From NCBI RefSeq assembly GCF_001039355.2, contig NW_019773881.1, forward strand, positions 536,528-586,053: a stretch of 49,526 bases of DNA. Direction: 5' to 3'. Position 1 is the first letter of the stretch. Every line of letters begins with the position of its first letter. The translations under genes were made by a program, and so were the position numbers. The notes beneath the pieces were generated by a model, which was given only the letters and a program-made list of their open reading frames with translations, was not told the origin of the DNA and ran no database searches. Positions 43,703 to 49,526 of the stretch are shown piece by piece. This DNA is from Lingula anatina. Its lineage: Eukaryota > Brachiopoda > Lingulata > Lingulida > Lingulidae.

Positions 43703-46699
43703 AACTGACATACAGAGTAATCACAATAAATACAAACACGAACAGTAACATCACCAACAAACAGTAATCAAGATAAATAAAAACAAACGCAGTCACAAAA
43801 CACAGCCATACACAGTGATTAGAAAAAAATTTCACATGTACAGTGACAACAGTAACTTTTACTCTGATGAGAATAAACACAAGGAAAAAGAGTGAAAACA
43901 AAGTCATACACAGTCATCACAATATATACAAACACATTCAGTAACAATACACAATAGACACAGCAAACAGAATATAAACAGACACATAGACATACAGTGA
44001 CAACACCATCATGCAGAGTAATAGTAATGATTACAAACAAATAGAGTAACAAAACTGACATACCCAGTGCTCACAATAAATACAAACATCAACAGTAATA
44101 ACACCAACAAACACAGTAATCAAAATAAATACAAACAAACACAGTCACAAAACAGACATACACAGTGATTAGAAAAAAATTCACATGTACAGGGACAACA
44201 ATAACATACACCATAATGAGAATGAACACAAGGAAAAAGAGTGAAAAAGTTTCACATGTACAGTAACATTCACCATAATGACAATAAACACAAGGTAAAA
44301 GAGTGAAAACAAAGTCGTATACAGTCATCTCAATATCTTCAAACACATTTAGTAACAATACCGAATAAACACAGCAAACAGAATATAAACAGACACATAG
44401 ACATACAGTGACATCACCATCATGCAGAGTAATAGTAATGATAACAATGATTGACATACACATTGCTCACAATAAATACAAACACTGACAAAACAAACAT
44501 GCACAGTAATGATTATAAAGAAATAGTAGGACAAACAGACTTAAACATTGATCAGAATTAAATAAAGACACAAAAAGTAACAACACAAGCACACACAATG
44601 ATCAAAATAAAACTACAATTAAGATAGTAATGATTACAAATAAAGTGACAAACTGACATACACAGTGATCAGAATAAATTTTGACATGTACAGTGACAAC
44701 ACAACCATATACAGTAACAGGAATGAACACAAATTAATCGGGTGATTACACAGTCATCCACAGTGATCACAATTTATATATACAAAAACATTCAAAGACA
44801 ATACAGAATGGAAACAGTTATCAAAGTATAAACAGACACATAAACTATGATGACAGTGACAACACCAACATTAACAGTTAAAATAATGACTAGAAATAAA
44901 TAAACATAAGCAAAATGACTACAAACAAATAGAGTGACAAAACTGACATACACAGTGCTCACAATAAATACAAACACAAACAGTGACAACACAAACAAAC
45001 AGAGTAATCAAAATAAATACAAACAAACACAGTCACAAAACAGACATACACAGTGATTAGAAAAATATTTCACATGTACAGTAACAACAGTAACGTGCAC
45101 CATAATGATGTTAAACACAAGTAAAATAGTAAAAATCATAGCTGTACAGTCATCACAATATATACAAACACATTCAGTAACAAAATAAAATAGACACAGC
45201 AAACAGAATATAAACAAACACATAGATAAATAGTGAACAACATCATCATGCAGAGTAATAATAATGATTACAAACAAATAGAGTGACAAAACTAACAGAC
45301 ACAGTGCTCATAATAAATACAAACATGAACAGTGACAACACAAACATGCACAGTAATCAAATTAAATACAAACAAACACAGTCAAAATACAGACATACAC
45401 AGTGATCAGAAAAAATTTTCACATGTACAGTGACAACAGTAACGTACATCATAAAAAGAAAGAAGAAAAGGAAAAAGATTGAAAACATAGCAGTACACAG
45501 TCATCACAATATATACAAACACATTCAGTAACAATACAGAATAGACAAAGCAAACATAAGATAAACAAACATTCAGGCATATAGTAACAACACCACCATG
45601 CACAGTAATAGTAATGATTACAAACCAAGTGCCAAACTGACATACACAGTGATCAAAATAAATATTAAGATGTACAGTGATAATAGTAGCTTGCACCGCA
45701 ATGAGAATGAAGAAAAGGAAAAATAGTGAAAACATAGCCGTAAAAAGTCATCACAATAAATATATGAACACATTCAGTAACAATACATAACAGACACAGG
45801 AGACAGAATATAAACAGGCACATAGAGATACATAAGATAAACAAACACACCGGGATATATACACATTCATGCAGAGTAATAGTAATGATTACAAACAAAT
45901 AGAGTGACAAAACTGACATACACAGTGCTCACAATAAATACAAACATGAACAGTGACAACACAAATATGCACAGTAACCAAAATAAATAAAAACAAACAC
46001 AGTAAAAATACAGACAATCACAGTAATTAGAAACAAATTTCACTTGTACAGTGACAACAGTAACATATACCGTAATGAGAATGAACACAANACAAAACAA
46101 ATATGCACAGTAACCAAAATAAATAAAATCAAACACAGTAAAAATACAGACAATCACAGTAATTAGAAACAAATTTCACTTGTACAGTGACAACAGTAAC
46201 ATATACCGTAATGAGAATGAACACAATGAAACAGAGTGAAAATGAAGATGTACACAGTCATCTCATAATGTACAAACACATTCAGTATTAACACATAATA
46301 GACACAGGAAACAGAATATAAACCGACACATAGACCTACAGTGACAACACCATTATGCACAGTAATAGTAATGATTACAAACAAATAGAGTGACAAAACT
46401 GACATACAGAGTACTCACAATAAATACAAACACGAACAGTAACATCACCAACAAACACAGTAATCAAGATAAATAAAAACAAACGCAGTCACAAAACAGA
46501 CATACACAGTGATTAGAAAAATATTTCACATGTACAGTGACAACAGTTACGTTCACCATAATGAGAATAAACACAAGGAAAAAGAGTGAAAACAAAGTCA
46601 TACACAGTCATCACAATATATATATACAAACACATTCAGTAACAATACACAGTGCTCACAATAAATACAAACATCAACAGTAATAACACCAACAAACAC
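43703..46699 (-). repeat. Satellite block R2, - orientation
   Basis: A-type monomers with a B-type unit at about 44650-44890. Contains a gap-associated duplication at 45958-46210. Confidence 0.9.
45958..46210. repeat. Near-identical 130-bp duplication around an N
   Basis: CAAATATGCACAGTAACCAA through CCGTAATGAGAATGAACACA is present on both sides of N 46091 with only one or two differences. This is far closer than other satellite units and is most likely unmerged overlap of contigs or haplotypes. Confidence 0.8.
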
Positions 46700-47163
46700 T
46701 TGAGTTAGGGTTGGGTAACATGCCACAACTTATCTGCCATCCACCTTTTTCTTTTCTAACTAAATTCTGAATAATCTAAAATAATTCACTGGCTAAGTCA
46801 GGCACATTTATTTGTTTCACGTTGTCAGCCTACTAGCATCCTTATCCTAATTTCGGCAAGATATTTATTTAGGCTCATGTTGTTTTTATATATTTGGTTC
46901 ACATTCAACTATCTTTCGACTTCTTTTCGGCTGTATAATTTTGGCACATAACTCATTTGGCTTTTGTTTGTATATATATATACATGCATTATAACATGAA
47001 TGTATTTTGGCTTGCATTATTTCGGCTTATGCTAATTTGGTTTTTATTTTCCACTTTTTTTTTTCTGGTTGCAATTGTTGGCCTCTTTGCAACCCCACAA
47101 ATGAAAATATTTGCACTATTTGTTTTGATATTTATTTTTTAGAGATAACATTAAGTAATTTAA
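46700..47163. other. 0.46-kb non-satellite insert
   Basis: No gene. Contains recurring TTTCGGC / TTTGGCTT / TTTAGGCTCATG words and a TATATATATATACATGCA tract. It sits beside element E' and has no counterpart beside element E. Confidence 0.5.
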
Positions 47164-47429
47164 ACTAATTTACATTATTTAATGCTATATAATATTTAAC
47201 ACCATTCTTTAATAGAGGGACCTTTCAATAAAAGCGTCTGCTACCGGCCAAATTTCGAACACTATATATCTTTGTTTGTCATTTACTTATCCTTTGGCTT
47301 GGGTTAATGTTTAAGTTCAGTTTAGGTTAGTTTATTTCACTGTAACATATGCATCCACTTGTGTGGATGAAAATGACAATATGAATACACAATTTTTGTA
47401 AATATGCTGTTAACGAGGAGACATAAATA
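47164..47429 (-). repeat. Element E', inverted copy of 32119-32372
   Basis: Shared ACTAATTTACATTATTTAAT, GGACCTTTCAATAAAAGCG, CATCCACTTGTGTGGATG and GAGGAGACATAAATA. The outer junction to satellite is conserved; the inner junction differs. Confidence 0.85.
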
Positions 47430-48875
47430 TTACAGTGATAATAGTAGCTTGCACCGCAATGAGAATGAACAAAAGGAAAAAGAGTGAAAACATAGCCGTA
47501 AAAAGTCATCACAATAAATATATGAACACATTCATAATAGACACAGGAGACAGAAAATAAACAGGCACATAGAGATACATAAGACAAACAAACACACAGG
47601 GATACAGTGACAACACCATCATGCAGAGAAATGGTAATGATTACAAACAAATAGAATAAAAAAAAAACTGACATACACAGTGCTCACAATAAATACAAAC
47701 ATCAACATAAACAAATAGACATAAACAGTGGTCAAAATAAATAATAACATGTACAGTGACAATAGTAACATCCACAATAATCAAAATAAATAAAAACAAA
47801 CACAGTCACAATACAGACCAAGACAGTGATCAGAATATATTTTGACATGTACATTGACAACACAACCATGCACAGTAACAAGAATAAACACATATTAATC
47901 GGGTGATTACATAGTCATACACAGTGATCACAATATATATACAAACACATTCAATGACAATACAAAATGGAAACAGTTATCAGAGTATAAACAGGCACAT
48001 AAACTATGATGACAGTGATAACACCAACATGCACAGTTAAAATAATGACTAGAAATAAATAAACTGACAAAACTGACATCCACATTGCTGACAATAAATA
48101 CAAACACAAACAGGGCCAACACTAAAATGCACAGTAATCAAAATAAATTCAAACTAACACAGTCACAAAACAGACATACGCATGCGCAGTGATTAGAAAA
48201 AAATTCACATGTACAGTGACAACAGTAACATGCACATTAATGATGTTGAACACAAGTAAAAGAGTAAAAAACATAGCTGTACACAGTCATCACAATATAT
48301 ACTAACACATTCAGTAACAGGACAAAATAGACACAGCAAACAGAATATAAACAGACACATAGATATATAGTGAAAAACATCATCATGAAGAGTAATAGTA
48401 ATGATTATAAACAAATAGAGTGACAAAACTAACAGACACAGTGCTCATAATAAATACAAACACGAACAGTGACAACATGCAAACATGCACCGTAATCAAA
48501 ATAAATAAAAACAAGCACAGTCAAAATACAGATATACACAGTGATTAGAAAAAAAATTATCAGTGACAACAGTAACGTTTACCATGAGAATAAACACAAG
48601 GAAAAAGAAAAAAAGAAAATGAAGTCATACACAGTCATCACATATGAAACCATCATGCAGAGTAATAGTTATGATTACTTACAAATAGAGTAACAAAACT
48701 GACATATACAGTGCTCACAATAAATACAAACAACAACAGTAACAACACCAACAAACACAGTAATCAAAATAAATAGAAAGAAACACAGTCACAATACAGT
48801 CATACACAGTGATCAGAATAACATTTTGACGATTACAGTGACAACAGTAACGTTCACCCTAATGACAATGAACAC
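47430..48875 (-). repeat. Satellite block R3, - orientation
   Basis: Begins ATTACAGTGATAATAG and ends AATGACAATGAACAC. Includes a B-type unit at about 47880-48130. Array end is at 48875. Confidence 0.9.
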
Positions 48876-49526
48876 TAGTCTGGATGACTGGTGCTATATT
48901 TTGGCCAAATTGCTCAAAATGTGGAAAAAGCATGAAACTTGGCACAATTGTTCTTTGGTCTATGCTAATCATTTTTAAGGGCAGTGCCCAAAATTTCCAA
49001 GCGTTGCTTAGCAACCGTTGCTATGGAAGTGAATTTCCTTAGTAACAAGCTAATTAGACCTTTCTTGTCCAGTTTAAAAAGTTTATAAATGCTAATAACT
49101 ATGTTTCAGGGCATCAGAACTATCACTAGACTATTTTAAGGCAATTAAAACCCAAATTAACCTTAGCCACGATTGCTAGGCAGCATATTACCCTAGCAAC
49201 AAGCATTTAAAGTTGCGTTAGTCTATTAAGTAAGGCAAATCTATAATACTAGCTAAGAACTACACTTTTGAGCAAGATGTTCATACTTTTAATCCAGTAA
49301 GTTGAACCAATTGTGTGTTTACACACATCCGATCAAATAAATTGCCAGTGCAGATACTTAAGGCAGCATGTTCAAAATTAGTAACCAGCCATTTCCATGC
49401 TTTTATCACCTTACGACTCTTTATAAAACTTTGCAATAGTTAATAATAATAATAATAGTTAATTCTCCCTTGTATGTGCAATATACAGTGCATTTTGCCC
49501 TTGCACATTGTCAGCCTCTACATCTG
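48876..49526 (-). repeat. Right flank: partial copy of the 10612-11268 repeat
   Basis: Starts sharply with TAGTCTGGATGACTGGTGC against the satellite and runs off the window end. About 650 bp match 10612-11268 in reverse with scattered differences. Confidence 0.87.

Noticed and set aside
1-49526. tRNA or rRNA genes
   Set aside because: No cloverleaf with A/B boxes and no rRNA-like GC-rich conserved block could be found by eye.

Overview
This is about 49.5 kb of AT-rich eukaryotic DNA with no complete host gene. Spliceosomal (GT-AG) introns, hAT, Tc1/mariner and Harbinger-like DNA transposons, MITEs and long satellite arrays point to an animal, probably an aquatic invertebrate with a repeat-rich genome. 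I cannot name the species. Three single-N gaps (13365, 27323, 46091) show it is a draft scaffold.

Backbone: about 17 kb of one satellite family, split into blocks by younger insertions. Its basic unit is a degenerate monomer of about 49 bp (GATYACTGTG...TTGTCACTGT...TTTATT). Monomers are organised into higher-order units of about 7 monomers (roughly 345-355 bp), in at least two related types (A and B). Blocks 1093-1766, 5825-9204, 22218-23293, 28195-28602, 31074-33465 and 35041-36888 read in + orientation. Blocks 37153-39926, 43703-46699 and 47430-48875 read in - orientation. The orientation switches at 36889-37152, where two (AT)n tracts flank a stem-loop with arms of about 50 bp. Most small reading frames in these blocks (Cys/Val/Leu-rich) are composition artefacts.

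Insertions, left to right: (1) 1767-5824, a hAT element with terminal inverted repeats (TIRs), a target duplication and a five-exon transposase pseudogene on the - strand. (2) 9205-22217, a 13-kb DNA transposon with a 6-bp target duplication (GTTGTC), TIRs, mirrored arrays of 20-bp subterminal repeats, and two genes starting just inside opposite ends. The - strand gene is a decayed multi-exon DDE integrase-core transposase with an N-terminal zinc-binding region. The + strand gene shows one clean first exon of unknown function. Younger elements are nested inside it. (3) 23294-28194, a 4.9-kb TIR element of unknown superfamily with two phase-compatible exons. (4) 28603-31073, a Tc1-like element with IR/DR ends and a broken transposase. 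(5) 33466-35040 and 39927-43702, composite inserts of MITEs and degenerate direct repeats.

The most unusual items are the 13-kb two-gene transposon and the head-to-head higher-order satellite acting as a trap for unrelated transposons. Family assignments rest on motifs read by eye; no searches were run.
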